Shown here piece by piece: positions 7,302-17,573 of a DNA stretch of 64,000 bases. How positions within the stretch are numbered: position 1 is the first letter of the stretch; each line of letters opens with the position of its first letter. The stretch comes from Novosphingobium album (ex Liu et al. 2023) (GTDB lineage: Bacteria > Pseudomonadota > Alphaproteobacteria > Sphingomonadales > Sphingomonadaceae): assembly GCF_029076845.1 (NCBI RefSeq), contig NZ_JARESE010000073.1, forward strand, positions 62,001-126,000. Reading direction: 5' to 3'. A program made the translations under genes and the position numbers. The notes under the pieces were generated by a model. It was not told where the DNA came from. It ran no database searches and was given only the letters and a program-made list of their open reading frames with translations.

Positions 7302-9145
7302 GGGCTGACCTGGCGCGCGATCCACGCATCGATCTTCTCTTCCAGGATCGGCAGCGGCAGGGCGCCCGATCCCAGCACCTGATCGTGGAACGCGCGGATA
7401 TCGAACTTCGCGCCCAGCTTCTCCTCGGCCTCGCGTCGCAGCCGCTGGATGGTGAGCGCGCCGATCTTGTATGACAGCGCCTGCGCCGGCATGGCGATAT
7501 AGCGATCCACCTCGCCGGCCGCGTCGGTACGGCCCATGCCCGAATTGGCCAGCATGTAATCCACCGCCTGCTCGCGCGACCAGCCCATGGCGTGGATGCC
7601 GGTATCGACCACCAGCCGCATCGCCCGCAGCATCTCGTCGTCCAGCGTGCCCCAGTGCTGCATCGGATCGCGGTAAAGCCCCATCGGATAGCCCAGCGTT
7701 TCGGCATAGAGCGCCCAGCCTTCGACGAAGGCGTTGTTGCCGCCATCGCGCTGGAACGGGGGTAGCGCGGTGTTCTCCTGCGCCAGGCTGATCTGGAAAT
7801 GATGCCCCGGCGCGCCTTCGTGCAGATACAGCGTGGTCATGCCGGTGAGGAAACGGCTCGGCAGGTCATAAGTGTTGAAGTGGAACAGGCCGGGGCGCCC
7901 GGTTTCGATCGAACCCTGGCTGTAGCTGCCGCCCGGCTCATAGCGTTCCTGATAGCCGGGATTGGGCGCGATGCGCAGCGGCGTCCGGGGCACTTTGGCG
8001 AAATAGCGCGGAATCCGGGTATCGACCTGCCGGGCGATCCGGGCGAAGCCATCGGCCAGCTGGGCGCGGCTGGTGGGATGGAACCGGGGATCGTCGCGCA
8101 AATGGTCGAAGAACCGGGGCAGGGTTCCGGCAAAGCCCATCTCGCGCCGCACGCCATCCATCTCGCCCCGGATGCGGGCGACTTCGACAAGGCCGAGCTG
8201 GTGGATCGCCTCCGGCTCCAGCTTGAGCGTGGTCTCCTGCGCGATCAGCTCGCGATAGAGCCCGGCTCCGCCCTGCATCGCCGACAGGCCCACTTCCTCG
8301 CGCGCGGCGGGCAGGTATTCGTCGTGCAGGAAGGCGCGCAGCCGGGCATAGGCGGGAAAGACCGTCTCGCGCAGGGCGGAAAACCAAGCCGAGCGCAATT
8401 CCCGCCGGGTCTCGGGCGGCATCGCGGCGGGAAAATGCGCCAGCGGCGTGGCGAAAGGCGATGCGGTGACGGGCTGGGCCAGCAGCGTGTCGAGCTGGTC
8501 GATCATCGCCGCGACCGTCAGGCGCGGCTCGACGACGCCGCTGGCCATGCCTTCGCGAAAGCGCAGCGTGGCGTTGTCGAGCACTTGCGGAAAGGCCACG
8601 AGGAGCGTCAGCGCGGCGCGATAATCGTCCTCGCCAGCATAGGCCAGCGGGCCGTCGCGCGCGATCAGGCCGGGAAACTCGATCGGCAGGCCAGCGAAGT
8701 GGTTGAACGGGCGCACCCCGGTCAGCGCGCGGACCTCGGGCTGGAGCGCGGCGATCTCCTCGCGCTTGTCATAGGCGAAGACCTCGCGCGAGCGGCGCTC
8801 CTCCTCGTCCAGTCCGGCGCGGTCGATTGCCTCGATCGCGGCGAGGGCCCGGCGGGCCGAGGCCAGCCGCTCCCGGTCGAGCGTGTCGGTATAGAGCCGG
8901 GTGAAGATCGCCGGATCGGGCGCCTCGCCGCGATAGAGCATCCCGAGCGGGTCCAGCTCGTCCTCGCGCGCGGCGTCCTCGGCGAACAGGCGGGTCAGCC
9001 GCACGGTGGCGTCCGTGGCTTCGGCCGCAGCCGGCGGCAGCGGCGCCATCCGTCCCGCGTCGGCCGCGCCGGGCCAGGCGATGAGCAGCGCCATGGCTCC
9101 GATCGCCGCGCCGGCCAGGCGGCGCGCGCGCCGGATCAACTCCAC
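7298..9145 (-). CDS. DUF885 family exported hydrolase
   Basis: About 615 aa with an N-terminal signal peptide (RRARRLAGAAIG..., cleavage near GAADA) followed by a DUF885 domain. The zinc-protease-like signature LHEGAPGHHFQ (HEGxPGHH) and a downstream FVEGWALYAE supply the metal ligands and a conserved Glu, the pattern of M32/M2-like gluzincins; peptidase activity is inferred. I place the start at the GTG at 9145 because AGGA precedes it by seven bases and the signal peptide then begins correctly; it overlaps the stop of the oxygenase gene by ten bases (GTGGAGTTGA). A TTG at 9139 is an alternative. Confidence 0.88.
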   Translation of the reverse strand: MELIRRARRLAGAAIGAMALLIAWPGAADAGRMAPLPPAAAEATDATVRLTRLFAEDAAREDELDPLGMLYRGEAPDPAIFTRLYTDTLDRERLASARRALAAIEAIDRAGLDEEERRSREVFAYDKREEIAALQPEVRALTGVRPFNHFAGLPIEFPGLIARDGPLAYAGEDDYRAALTLLVAFPQVLDNATLRFREGMASGVVEPRLTVAAMIDQLDTLLAQPVTASPFATPLAHFPAAMPPETRRELRSAWFSALRETVFPAYARLRAFLHDEYLPAAREEVGLSAMQGGAGLYRELIAQETTLKLEPEAIHQLGLVEVARIRGEMDGVRREMGFAGTLPRFFDHLRDDPRFHPTSRAQLADGFARIARQVDTRIPRYFAKVPRTPLRIAPNPGYQERYEPGGSYSQGSIETGRPGLFHFNTYDLPSRFLTGMTTLYLHEGAPGHHFQISLAQENTALPPFQRDGGNNAFVEGWALYAETLGYPMGLYRDPMQHWGTLDDEMLRAMRLVVDTGIHAMGWSREQAVDYMLANSGMGRTDAAGEVDRYIAMPAQALSYKIGALTIQRLRREAEEKLGAKFDIRAFHDQVLGSGALPLPILEEKIDAWIARQVSP

Positions 9146-9822
9146 CGGCGCGTCCTGAACCACTTCGTGATGACGTATTTCACCCCGGCCTTCACCGGCA
9201 GGGCGGCGTGCAGCGTTTCCAGGTTGGGCGCGCCGTCGGGCGTGGCGTTGTTCCACAGGATCAGCGATCCGGCCTGCGGCGGGATGCTCACGCCGATGCG
9301 CGGGAACTCGGTCACGCCGCCATCCTCAACATCGTTGAGATAGGCCATCGCCGTCCAGCTCCGCTGGCCGCCGCGCGCCACTTCCGATGGCCAGTAGGCG
9401 GCCTCCGTATCGAACCAGTCGCAATGGGCGCGGAATTCCTGGCCGGGCAGATAGCGCTGGCCCTGCACGGTCTCGCTCCAGGCAAGGTCAATGCCGATAA
9501 GGTCGGACAGGCGCCGTTCGATGCTGCGCACGATGCCGTCGGACTGGTCGACGTCGCCAGAATAGCTGGTGCGATAGGCCTCGCGATAGGCTTCGTCGAA
9601 CAGTTCGGAAGGCCGGGCGACTTCGTCGATCAGGCCGATCAGGTGCCGGCATTCGCTCTCGCTGAGAAAGCTGGCGACAGCGTGGATCTCGGCGGTAGCG
9701 ACCGGCACCTTGTAAACCGAGGGATCGCCGGCAAGGCGTTCGCGCACGGCGGCGCCCAGCGTGGCAAGGGCCTTCCTGTCGGGATTGGGTGCGGGCATGG
9801 TCCGAAAAAGCGATGGCGGCAA
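9136..9822 (-). CDS. 2-oxoglutarate/Fe(II)-dependent prolyl-hydroxylase-like dioxygenase
   Basis: A 228-aa protein of the P4Hc type. The iron ligands are visible as HxD in RAHCDWFD and a distal His in TLHAALPVKAGVKYV, with the 2-oxoglutarate-binding Lys about ten residues later (VKAGVKYVITKW). These enzymes hydroxylate prolyl or other side chains using O2 and 2-oxoglutarate. Substrate unknown. An ATG eight codons downstream (MPAPNPD) could be the real start. It is upstream of, and translationally overlapped with, the DUF885 exported hydrolase, suggesting the two act in one process or simply share a transcript. Confidence 0.88.
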   Translation of the reverse strand: MPPSLFRTMPAPNPDRKALATLGAAVRERLAGDPSVYKVPVATAEIHAVASFLSESECRHLIGLIDEVARPSELFDEAYREAYRTSYSGDVDQSDGIVRSIERRLSDLIGIDLAWSETVQGQRYLPGQEFRAHCDWFDTEAAYWPSEVARGGQRSWTAMAYLNDVEDGGVTEFPRIGVSIPPQAGSLILWNNATPDGAPNLETLHAALPVKAGVKYVITKWFRTRRWS

Positions 9823-9921
9823 AGGAACAGGCGGCCATGCCTAAAGCCTGCGCGCGGCAGGGCAAGGGAAAAGCCCGCCGGGCAGGCCCGATGCCCTGCC
9901 GGCGGCCCCGGATGCGAAGAA

Positions 9922-9946
9922 CCCCCGCGCAGGGGCGACGCGGGGG
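9922..9946 (-). terminator. Likely rho-independent terminator of the RcnB-like gene
   Basis: An 8-bp stem, CCCCCGCG paired with CGCGGGGG, with a 9-base loop, lies about 30 bases past the stop of the leftward RcnB-like gene. On the minus strand it is followed by TTCTTCG, a weak T tract, so termination efficiency is uncertain. Confidence 0.55.
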
Positions 9947-9975
9947 CTCTCACCAGCCTTGCGGCCGAAACCGGC

Positions 9976-10911
9976 TTACCAGAAGAAGTCGTAGATCACA
10001 TCAACCACTTCGCCGGTGTAGGTGTCAACCAGGAGGACATCGTCATAATAGCGGACCCAGCGATAGGGGCCATAGACGGCCGGCAGGCGATAGTACCAGG
10101 GATCGGAGATCCAGTAGTTCTGGCCGAAGAACAACGCGTTCAGCGTGAAGCCGATGCCCAGCCGGCGATAGGAATAGCTGCGGTAAGGCGCATGATAGCG
10201 GCCGATGTGATAGACGTTGCGATTGCGGGTGCGATAGCTCTGCCAGTCATAGCGGTTGTTGCTGCGCCAGCTGCGGTTCCACCGCTGGGTGTTGTGATTG
10301 TTCGAATAGCGGTTGTTCGTGTACCGATTGTTCGAATCACGCCGGTCGCCGCGCCAGTCGTTGCGATTGTTGTTGTTGTTGTTGTCGCGGCCATCGTGCC
10401 GGCTGTCGTTGTCGCGGCCGTCACGTCTGCCGTTCTGCTGATCGCGGCCGTCGCGCCCGTCATTGCGTCCGTTGTTGCGCCAGGTGTTCTGCTGGCTGCC
10501 CTGGCTGTTCCAGTTGCCGCGCCCGACCTGCTGCTGCGTCGTCTGCTGCTGGGCGGTCTGTTGCTGGGCATTGGCGCGGTTCCCGCCACTGCCTCGCCAG
10601 TTGCCGTTGCCGCCCGTGCGCGGCGCATCGGGCGCGCGCACCGAGGGTCTGGGCTGGACCGGCTGCGTGGCGCGATTGGGGACGCTCGGCTGCGGGTTCG
10701 ACGCGCGGCTTTCCCCGCGATTGCGGAATGCGTTGTTGTCGCCCCCGCCTTGCCGGGCTCCGTTCGAGCGCTGCTGCTGCTGCCAGCCTTGCGCCGAAGC
10801 TTGCGCCGAGGCGGCCACGGGCATCGCCATGAGCGCCACGGCGGCGGTCATCGCGGCCAGCGCGCCGGCGCCAAGCGGCCTGCGAGTGTTCAGTTGATTA
10901 CCTTTTGCCAT
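9976..10911 (-). CDS. RcnB-like exported protein with Asn/Arg/Gln-rich linker
   Basis: About 311 aa: a signal peptide (RRPLGAGALAAMTAAVALMA, cleavage after ASA), a long low-complexity middle dominated by Asn, Arg, Gln, Gly and Asp (including NNNNNNRNDWRGDRRDSNNR), and a C-terminal Tyr/Trp-rich domain ending in DVIYDFFW that matches the RcnB/YohN family. RcnB in E. coli is a periplasmic protein affecting nickel and cobalt efflux; many sphingomonads carry several long Asn-rich relatives of unknown role. I chose ATG 10911 since it places the signal peptide at the N-terminus; ATG 10965 would add 18 residues before it. Confidence 0.78.
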   Translation of the reverse strand: MAKGNQLNTRRPLGAGALAAMTAAVALMAMPVAASAQASAQGWQQQQRSNGARQGGGDNNAFRNRGESRASNPQPSVPNRATQPVQPRPSVRAPDAPRTGGNGNWRGSGGNRANAQQQTAQQQTTQQQVGRGNWNSQGSQQNTWRNNGRNDGRDGRDQQNGRRDGRDNDSRHDGRDNNNNNNRNDWRGDRRDSNNRYTNNRYSNNHNTQRWNRSWRSNNRYDWQSYRTRNRNVYHIGRYHAPYRSYSYRRLGIGFTLNALFFGQNYWISDPWYYRLPAVYGPYRWVRYYDDVLLVDTYTGEVVDVIYDFFW

Positions 10912-11049
10912 GCTTTCCGGCTCCACAAAACCGGACTTGCCGCTCGGCGAAAACGACTCATCCATGCGCCCTTCTAGGCACGCCGCGCTGTCGGAAAGGT
11001 GAACCGGCCGGTACGCCTCGCGTTCAGCTTCGCCGGCGCGCCGCCCGGC

Positions 11050-11841
11050 TCATTCGCGGGCGAGATGGGGGATCGGGGGGATGCCGCGCACGCCGCCGCG
11101 GCGTTCGGCCAGCAACATGCGCGCGAAGCCCAGCGGATTGGTCAGCGCGTGGTGCAGCCGGCCAAAGCGCCGGGCATAGAATTCGGGATGGACCAGCGCG
11201 CGCGGCGCGTTGAGCGCTTGCAGCGCCAGTGCTTCGCCCCAGGCGCGCACCGCTTCGGGCATCGTGCCTTCGCGGAAATAGAGCAGCATGTTCTGGCGGT
11301 ACCAGCTTTGCACCTCGGGCTCGTCCCATAGCGCCAGCCGCAAGGCGTCGAACGGGCGGAAGCCGTGGCCGGCCAGCTTGCGCGTCCAGTATTCGGGCCA
11401 GCGCTCGTTGACGTGGTGCTGGCCGCCCTGCAGCGGGATCGCGGCGGAAATCAGCAGCGCATCGCCTTTCGCGGCAAGGAAGGCGGCGATGGCATCGGCC
11501 CGGCCGGCGGAAAGATGCTCGACGAATTCGAGCGAGATGACCAGGTCATAGCGATCGCGCGGCAGGATCAGCCCCTCGGCGCCGCGCTCCTCGAAATTCC
11601 AGGCGGTGAATTCGCCCGGGGCCAGCGTGCGGTCGGCCGGCGCCCAGGGACCGTCGATCCCGTGCACCGCCGATGCGCCCTGCGCGCGGAACGCTTCGAG
11701 CCACACCCCCGCGCCGCAGCCGACATCGAGCACCGATGCGGGCGCGAGCAGGGGGGCAAGCGTGGCGGCGACGATCCGGGCCGAACGGCCCGATCCGCTC
11801 AGGTAGCGGCCGTAGGTATCGTGGACGTAGCCCTCGCTCAT
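11050..11841 (-). CDS. Class I SAM-dependent methyltransferase
   Basis: A 263-aa methyltransferase with the SAM-binding motif I in SVLDVGCGAGVWLEAF (residues ~36-51), acidic motif II near HGIDGPW, and motif IV/post region LVISLEFVEHL. It is the UbiG/Methyltransf_23 type. The substrate cannot be read from sequence; the C-terminal part (FYARRFGRLHHAL) is typical of enzymes acting on glycans or small molecules, but this is weak. It lies 29 bases downstream of ettA on the same strand and may share its transcript. Confidence 0.85.
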   Translation of the reverse strand: MSEGYVHDTYGRYLSGSGRSARIVAATLAPLLAPASVLDVGCGAGVWLEAFRAQGASAVHGIDGPWAPADRTLAPGEFTAWNFEERGAEGLILPRDRYDLVISLEFVEHLSAGRADAIAAFLAAKGDALLISAAIPLQGGQHHVNERWPEYWTRKLAGHGFRPFDALRLALWDEPEVQSWYRQNMLLYFREGTMPEAVRAWGEALALQALNAPRALVHPEFYARRFGRLHHALTNPLGFARMLLAERRGGVRGIPPIPHLARE

Positions 11842-11870
11842 GCCCGGCCTCCGCCGCCGCGCCGCCCGGA

Positions 11871-13550
<1,680 letters not shown>

Positions 13551-13782
13551 CGGGTTCCTCTGGGGATATAGGCGTTGGGGAAATGCGCGCGTGCTCTACA
13601 GGCGCGAAGGCCGCGCCGCAAGCGTGGCAAGTCTTGCTCCCAGGTAAGCGGGGCGGGGACAATTTCAAGCTTGCCGCGATGCGCGTCCCCCACCGCCATC
13701 GGGCCGGCGCACCTGCTCCATCGCGGAGCCATCGGCGCGGCCGCTCTGGCCTGCCGCGATCGGGCCTGCCACAAGGGCGGCC

Positions 13783-14133
13783 ATGGTGATCGACACGATT
13801 CTCAAGCTGGTCTACTTCGCCGGGCTGGCGGTGATCCTCTATCTGGCGCTGGCGCCCAACCCGCCCGCGCCGGTCGAGGCGTCGGACAAGATCAACCACA
13901 TGCTGGCCTTCCTGGCGCTGTCGCTGGGGGGCAGGGTGATCTGGCGGGGGCTTTCGGTCTGGACGCTGCTGGCGGCCATGGCTGTGCTGGGGGCGGGGAT
14001 CGAGCTGCTGCAACTGGCGATGGGGCTGGGCCGCGATGCCGACGTGATGGACTGGATCGCCGACATGGTGGCCACGGTCGCCGGCCTGGCGATCGGCACG
14101 GTCGTGGTCATGATCGTCCGGCGCGCGAAGTAG
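13783..14133 (+). CDS. VanZ-like small membrane protein
   Basis: A 116-aa protein with three to four hydrophobic helices (LVYFAGLAVILYLALAP, MLAFLALSLGGRVIW, WTLLAAMAVLGAGIELLQL, ATVAGLAIGTVVVMIV). The DKINHMLAFLAL and IELLQLAMG(L)GRDADVMDWIAD segments are the VanZ-like family signature (conserved His in a helix, Glu and Asp before the last helix). The family takes its name from a teicoplanin-resistance protein; most bacterial members have no assigned function. Its upstream gap of 232 bp holds nothing I recognise. Confidence 0.82.
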   Translation: MVIDTILKLVYFAGLAVILYLALAPNPPAPVEASDKINHMLAFLALSLGGRVIWRGLSVWTLLAAMAVLGAGIELLQLAMGLGRDADVMDWIADMVATVAGLAIGTVVVMIVRRAK

Positions 14134-14195
14134 GCGCGGCCGCCGCCTTGGAATCGGCCATTGGCAAGCGCGTGGGCGCGCGCTAACCCGCCGGG

Positions 14196-15563
14196 ATGCT
14201 CTACAGGACCAGCCTTGCCGCGCTGCTCGCGGCCACCACCGCCATCGCCCCGCTCCATGCCACGCCGACCCAGGGTTCGGGCGTGGCCTGGGACATCGTC
14301 GAGGGGATCACCACCGAGATCGGGCCACGCCCCGCCGGCTCGCCCGCCGAAGCGCGCGCGCGCGCATGGGGCAAGGCCAAGCTGGAAGCGCTGGGCTTCA
14401 AAGGCGTGGCGATCGACGAGTTCAAGACATCGGCCTGGCAGCGCGGCGAGGAGCACGCGCGGCTGACCGCGCCTTACGCGCAGCCGCTGGCGATCACCGC
14501 GCTCGGCAATTCGGTGCCGACGCCGGCCCAGGGGCTTGAGGGCGAACTGGTCTATTTCCCGACGCTCGACGCGCTGCGCGCCGCGCCGGAAGGCTCGCTC
14601 AAGGGCAGGATCGCGTTCGTCGATCACGCGATGCGGCGCGCGCAGGACGGATCGGGCTATGGCCCTTATGGCGACGTGCGGCGCGAAGGGCCGGGCATCG
14701 CCTCGCAAAAGGGCGCGGCCGGTATCGTCATCCGCTCGGCCGGCACCGACAGCCATCGCAATCCGCACACCGGCGCCACCCGGTTTCCCGAGGGCATCGT
14801 GCCGATCCCTTCGGGCGCGGTGGCCAATCCCGACGCGGACCTGATCGCGCGCATCGCCGCGCGCGGCAAGCCGATGAGGATCGCCCTGACCTTGCTGGGC
14901 AAGCCCAATCCGCAAGCGCCTTCGGGCAATGTCATCGGCGAGTTGCCCGGCCGCGATCCCTCGCTGCCCAAGATCGTCGTCGCCTGCCACCTCGATAGCT
15001 GGGATCTGGGCACCGGCGCGATCGACGATGCCGCGGGATGCGCGATCGTCACCGCCGCCGCCTTGCAGGCGAGCAGGGGCGGGCAATTGCTGCGCACGGT
15101 CCGCGTGCTGTGGGCGGGCAACGAGGAAATGGGCAGCGGCGACGGCGGCGCGGACAATTATGCTCGCGTGCACGGCGCGGAAAAGCACGCGCTGGCGATG
15201 GAAAGCGACTTCGGTGCCGACCGGGTCTGGCAAGTGACGCTGCGCCTGGCCGAAGCGAACAAGCCGCTGGGCGACAGGATCAAGGCCGCGCTCTGGCCGA
15301 TGGGCGTGGTGCCGCATCCGGGCATGGCCGATGGCGGCGCCGACGTGGGCCCGATCATCGCGCGGCAGAACCTGGCGGTGATCGACCTGGGGCAGGACGG
15401 CACGCACTATTTCGATCTGCACCACACGCCTGACGACACGCTCGACAAGGTCGATCCGGCCGCGCTCCAGCAGAATGTCGATGCCTGGGCCGCCGTGCTC
15501 GGGATCGTCGCCAACGAGCCGGGCGAGATCGTCCCGGTGCCCGCCTCAACGCCCGGCGAGTGA
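14196..15563 (+). CDS. Exported M28-family zinc metallopeptidase
   Basis: A 455-aa protein with a signal peptide (MLYRTSLAALLAATTAIAPL, cleavage after HA). The M28 catalytic core is visible: CHLDSWDLGTGAIDDAAG supplies the first His and bridging Asp, LWAGNEEMGSGDGG the catalytic Glu-Glu pair, ESDFG another Asp ligand, and YFDLHHTPDDTLD the last His. A PA-like insert precedes the catalytic part (residues ~100-230). This is a co-catalytic two-zinc aminopeptidase/carboxypeptidase acting in the periplasm or outside. The last 18 bases overlap the end of the convergent isomerase gene. Confidence 0.92.
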   Translation: MLYRTSLAALLAATTAIAPLHATPTQGSGVAWDIVEGITTEIGPRPAGSPAEARARAWGKAKLEALGFKGVAIDEFKTSAWQRGEEHARLTAPYAQPLAITALGNSVPTPAQGLEGELVYFPTLDALRAAPEGSLKGRIAFVDHAMRRAQDGSGYGPYGDVRREGPGIASQKGAAGIVIRSAGTDSHRNPHTGATRFPEGIVPIPSGAVANPDADLIARIAARGKPMRIALTLLGKPNPQAPSGNVIGELPGRDPSLPKIVVACHLDSWDLGTGAIDDAAGCAIVTAAALQASRGGQLLRTVRVLWAGNEEMGSGDGGADNYARVHGAEKHALAMESDFGADRVWQVTLRLAEANKPLGDRIKAALWPMGVVPHPGMADGGADVGPIIARQNLAVIDLGQDGTHYFDLHHTPDDTLDKVDPAALQQNVDAWAAVLGIVANEPGEIVPVPASTPGE

Positions 15564-16382
15564 CGCCAGCATCGCGCGCGCCGCGTCCACGCAGGGCGCG
15601 ATGCGCGCGGCGGGCCCCGCGCCGGCCTGTGCGGCGGCGCGGCGCGGCACTTCCACGCTGATGACGACGTCCGGTGGCACCAGCGCCAGCAGCTCGGCCA
15701 GCGGCAGCTCACCCTCGCCGGGCACGAGCCGATCGTGGAACGCCTCGTCCAGATAGCTTTCGAACGGCGAGACCAGCGGCACGTCGCAAAGCTGCACATA
15801 GCCGATCGTTTCGGCCGGCAGTCCCGCCAGCGTTTCGAGCGAACTGCCGAAACGGAAGAAGTGCATCGTATCGATCAGCAGCGTGAGATTGGGGTGCGCC
15901 ACCGCGTCCAGCACCGCCAGCACCCGATCCAGCGTGCGCAGCGGGCCCGTGCCGATCTCGGTGCTGACCTTGATGCCGCGCGCGGCGGCCATTTCGGTGA
16001 GCACGGCAAAGCCGGCGCCGGTGCGTTCCCGGTCACGATCCATGCTGACTAGGTTGATCCGCTCCGCGCCCAGTTCGGCCGCCAGGTCCAGATCGCGCTC
16101 CTGATCGCGCACGTCCTTGTCGGGGACGACCGCGAACCCTTCCAGCAGGGTGATCGCCACGCCGCTGTCGGCCAGGGCCGCGCGCGTCTCGCGCCGCAGC
16201 GCGGGATCATCGCGCAACGACCAGTCGGGATAGCCGTGCGGGTTGTAGGCGTTGATCGGCGTGAAACCGATGCCCACGCCCGCGCCGCCGAGCGCGGCGG
16301 CAAGGCGGATGAAGTCCACCGGCGGCATCCCGAAAACGCACAGGCGTTCGATTCCGATCCTGTTCATGCCGAGCCTGTTCAT
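15546..16382 (-). CDS. Sugar phosphate isomerase/epimerase-like TIM barrel
   Basis: A 278-aa AP-endonuclease-2-type TIM-barrel protein. Metal-ligand candidates include the Glu in ITLLEGFAVV, His/Asp in LLIDTMHFFRFG, Glu in VSTEIGTGPL, and Glu in VVISVEVPRR. These enzymes isomerise or epimerise sugars, inosose or related polyols; the exact substrate is unclear. Start is ATG 16382 or the in-frame ATG 16367. It is divergent from a Gfo/Idh/MocA dehydrogenase with a shared palindromic operator, a classic pairing in sugar or inositol catabolism. The 3' end overlaps the M28 peptidase gene by 18 bases. Confidence 0.82.
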   Translation of the reverse strand: MNRLGMNRIGIERLCVFGMPPVDFIRLAAALGGAGVGIGFTPINAYNPHGYPDWSLRDDPALRRETRAALADSGVAITLLEGFAVVPDKDVRDQERDLDLAAELGAERINLVSMDRDRERTGAGFAVLTEMAAARGIKVSTEIGTGPLRTLDRVLAVLDAVAHPNLTLLIDTMHFFRFGSSLETLAGLPAETIGYVQLCDVPLVSPFESYLDEAFHDRLVPGEGELPLAELLALVPPDVVISVEVPRRAAAQAGAGPAARIAPCVDAARAMLASLAGR

Positions 16383-16407
16383 GCTTGCCTAACTCTGGTC
16401 ATCGCGG

Positions 16408-16423
16408 GATAGTGCGCACTATC
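16408..16423. promoter_or_regulatory. Perfect 16-bp palindrome overlapping divergent promoters
   Basis: GATAGTGCGCACTATC is a perfect palindrome in the 70-bp gap between the leftward isomerase and rightward dehydrogenase. Rightward promoter candidate: TTGCCT (16385-16390), 17 bases, GATAGT (16408-16413). Leftward candidate on the minus strand: TTGACC (16437-16432), 17 bases, CACTAT (16414-16409). Both -10 elements lie within the palindrome, so a bound regulator would block both genes. No regulator gene is adjacent. Symmetry is observed; operator function is inferred. Confidence 0.7.
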
Positions 16424-16452
16424 ATAATCGCGGTCAACGGGAGAGAACGGCC

Positions 16453-17532
16453 ATGACGAAGCAGTCGCCGAACAAGGCGCTGGTGGTGGGAACGGGTTTC
16501 GGCTGCCGCATCCATGTGCCCGCGCTGCGCGCCGCCGGATTCGAGGTGGTCGGGCTGGTCGGCACGCGGCCGGACAAGCTGGCGCGCAAGGCCGAGGCAA
16601 GCGGCGTGCCCGCGTGGTTCGTCGATCTTGACGCGGCGATCACGGCCACCGGCGCCGGCCTGGTGACAATCGCCACCACGCCCGCCACCCATGGCAAGCT
16701 GGCCCTCGCGGCGATCGCGCGCGGCTGCCATGTGCTGTGCGAGAAGCCCTTCGCGGCCGATGCCGCCGAAGGCCGGGCGATGGTGGCGGCGGCCGAGGCC
16801 GCGGGCGTCGCCAATCTGATCGCGCACGAATTCCGCTGGATGCCGGACCGCGCGCTGTTCGGCCGTGCCATCGCCGAAGGGCTGATCGGCGATCCGCGCT
16901 TCCTGGTGCTCGACCAGTTCATCCCGTTCTGCGCCGATCCCGAGACGCGCCTGCCGCGCTGGTGGTTCGACAAGGAGGCGGGCGGCGGCTGGCTGGGCGC
17001 GGGCGGATCGCACCTGATCGACCAGATCCGGGCCTGGCTGGGCGATTTCGCCTCGCTTTCGGCCAACCTGATGGTCGTGTCCGACCGCGGCGACGTGGCC
17101 GACGATTCCTATTCGCTGCGCTTTCGCCTGGCCAATGGCGTCGAAGGATCGATGCAGCAGAGCGCGGGCGCCTGGGGGCCGATGACGACGCTGTGGCGCT
17201 GCGCCGGCACGCACGGCACCGTCTGGGCCGATCAGGGCAAGGTCTTCGTCGCCGACAAGGCCGGAACGCGCGAATTGCCGCTGCCCGATGACTTGCGCCT
17301 GCCCCCGCCGCCGCCCGCGGCTGACCCCAATTCGGCCGATCGCCTCTCGCATCTGGAACTGGGCCCGTTCACCCGCCTGTGCGAAGCGCTGCGCGACCGG
17401 ATCGAAGGGCGCGATGCGCGCGCGGCGGTCGCGGTGCCGACCTTCCGCGACGGGCTCGCCTCGATGGAAGTGATCGACGCGATTCGCGCCTCGGCCGCGC
17501 AGGGCGGCGCGCTGATGCAGGTCGGGGGGTAG
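16453..17532 (+). CDS. Gfo/Idh/MocA-family oxidoreductase
   Basis: A 359-aa NAD(P)-dependent dehydrogenase. The N-terminal Rossmann fold starts with VVGTGFGCRIHVPALRAAGF; the family EKP motif is seen in LCEKPFAADAAEG with the catalytic-region Lys; the C-terminal alpha/beta substrate domain includes GGGWLGAGGSHLIDQIRAWLG with a conserved Asp/His pair. The family oxidises sugars, inositols and related hydroxyl groups, or reduces the corresponding ketones. GGGAGAG stands about eight bases before the ATG. It is divergent from an isomerase and they share a palindromic site. Confidence 0.9.
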   Translation: MTKQSPNKALVVGTGFGCRIHVPALRAAGFEVVGLVGTRPDKLARKAEASGVPAWFVDLDAAITATGAGLVTIATTPATHGKLALAAIARGCHVLCEKPFAADAAEGRAMVAAAEAAGVANLIAHEFRWMPDRALFGRAIAEGLIGDPRFLVLDQFIPFCADPETRLPRWWFDKEAGGGWLGAGGSHLIDQIRAWLGDFASLSANLMVVSDRGDVADDSYSLRFRLANGVEGSMQQSAGAWGPMTTLWRCAGTHGTVWADQGKVFVADKAGTRELPLPDDLRLPPPPPAADPNSADRLSHLELGPFTRLCEALRDRIEGRDARAAVAVPTFRDGLASMEVIDAIRASAAQGGALMQVGG

Positions 17533-17546
17533 AAGCTCTTTGACAG

Positions 17547-17565
17547 TGCGCCTCTCGGCGCATTT
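17547..17565 (+). terminator. Weak terminator hairpin after the Gfo/Idh gene
   Basis: TGCGCC and GGCGCA form a 6-bp stem with a TCTC loop, followed by only three T residues, in the 41-bp gap between two convergent genes. It could end the rightward transcript, or both by symmetry. The short stem and short T tract keep confidence low. Confidence 0.4.
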
Positions 17566-17573
17566 CGCCCCCA

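Noticed and set aside
9208..10977. 589-codon plus-strand open frame opposite the RcnB-like and dioxygenase genes
   Set aside because: It runs through two real minus-strand genes and its Val/Ala/Leu repeats are the complement of Asn/Arg codons.
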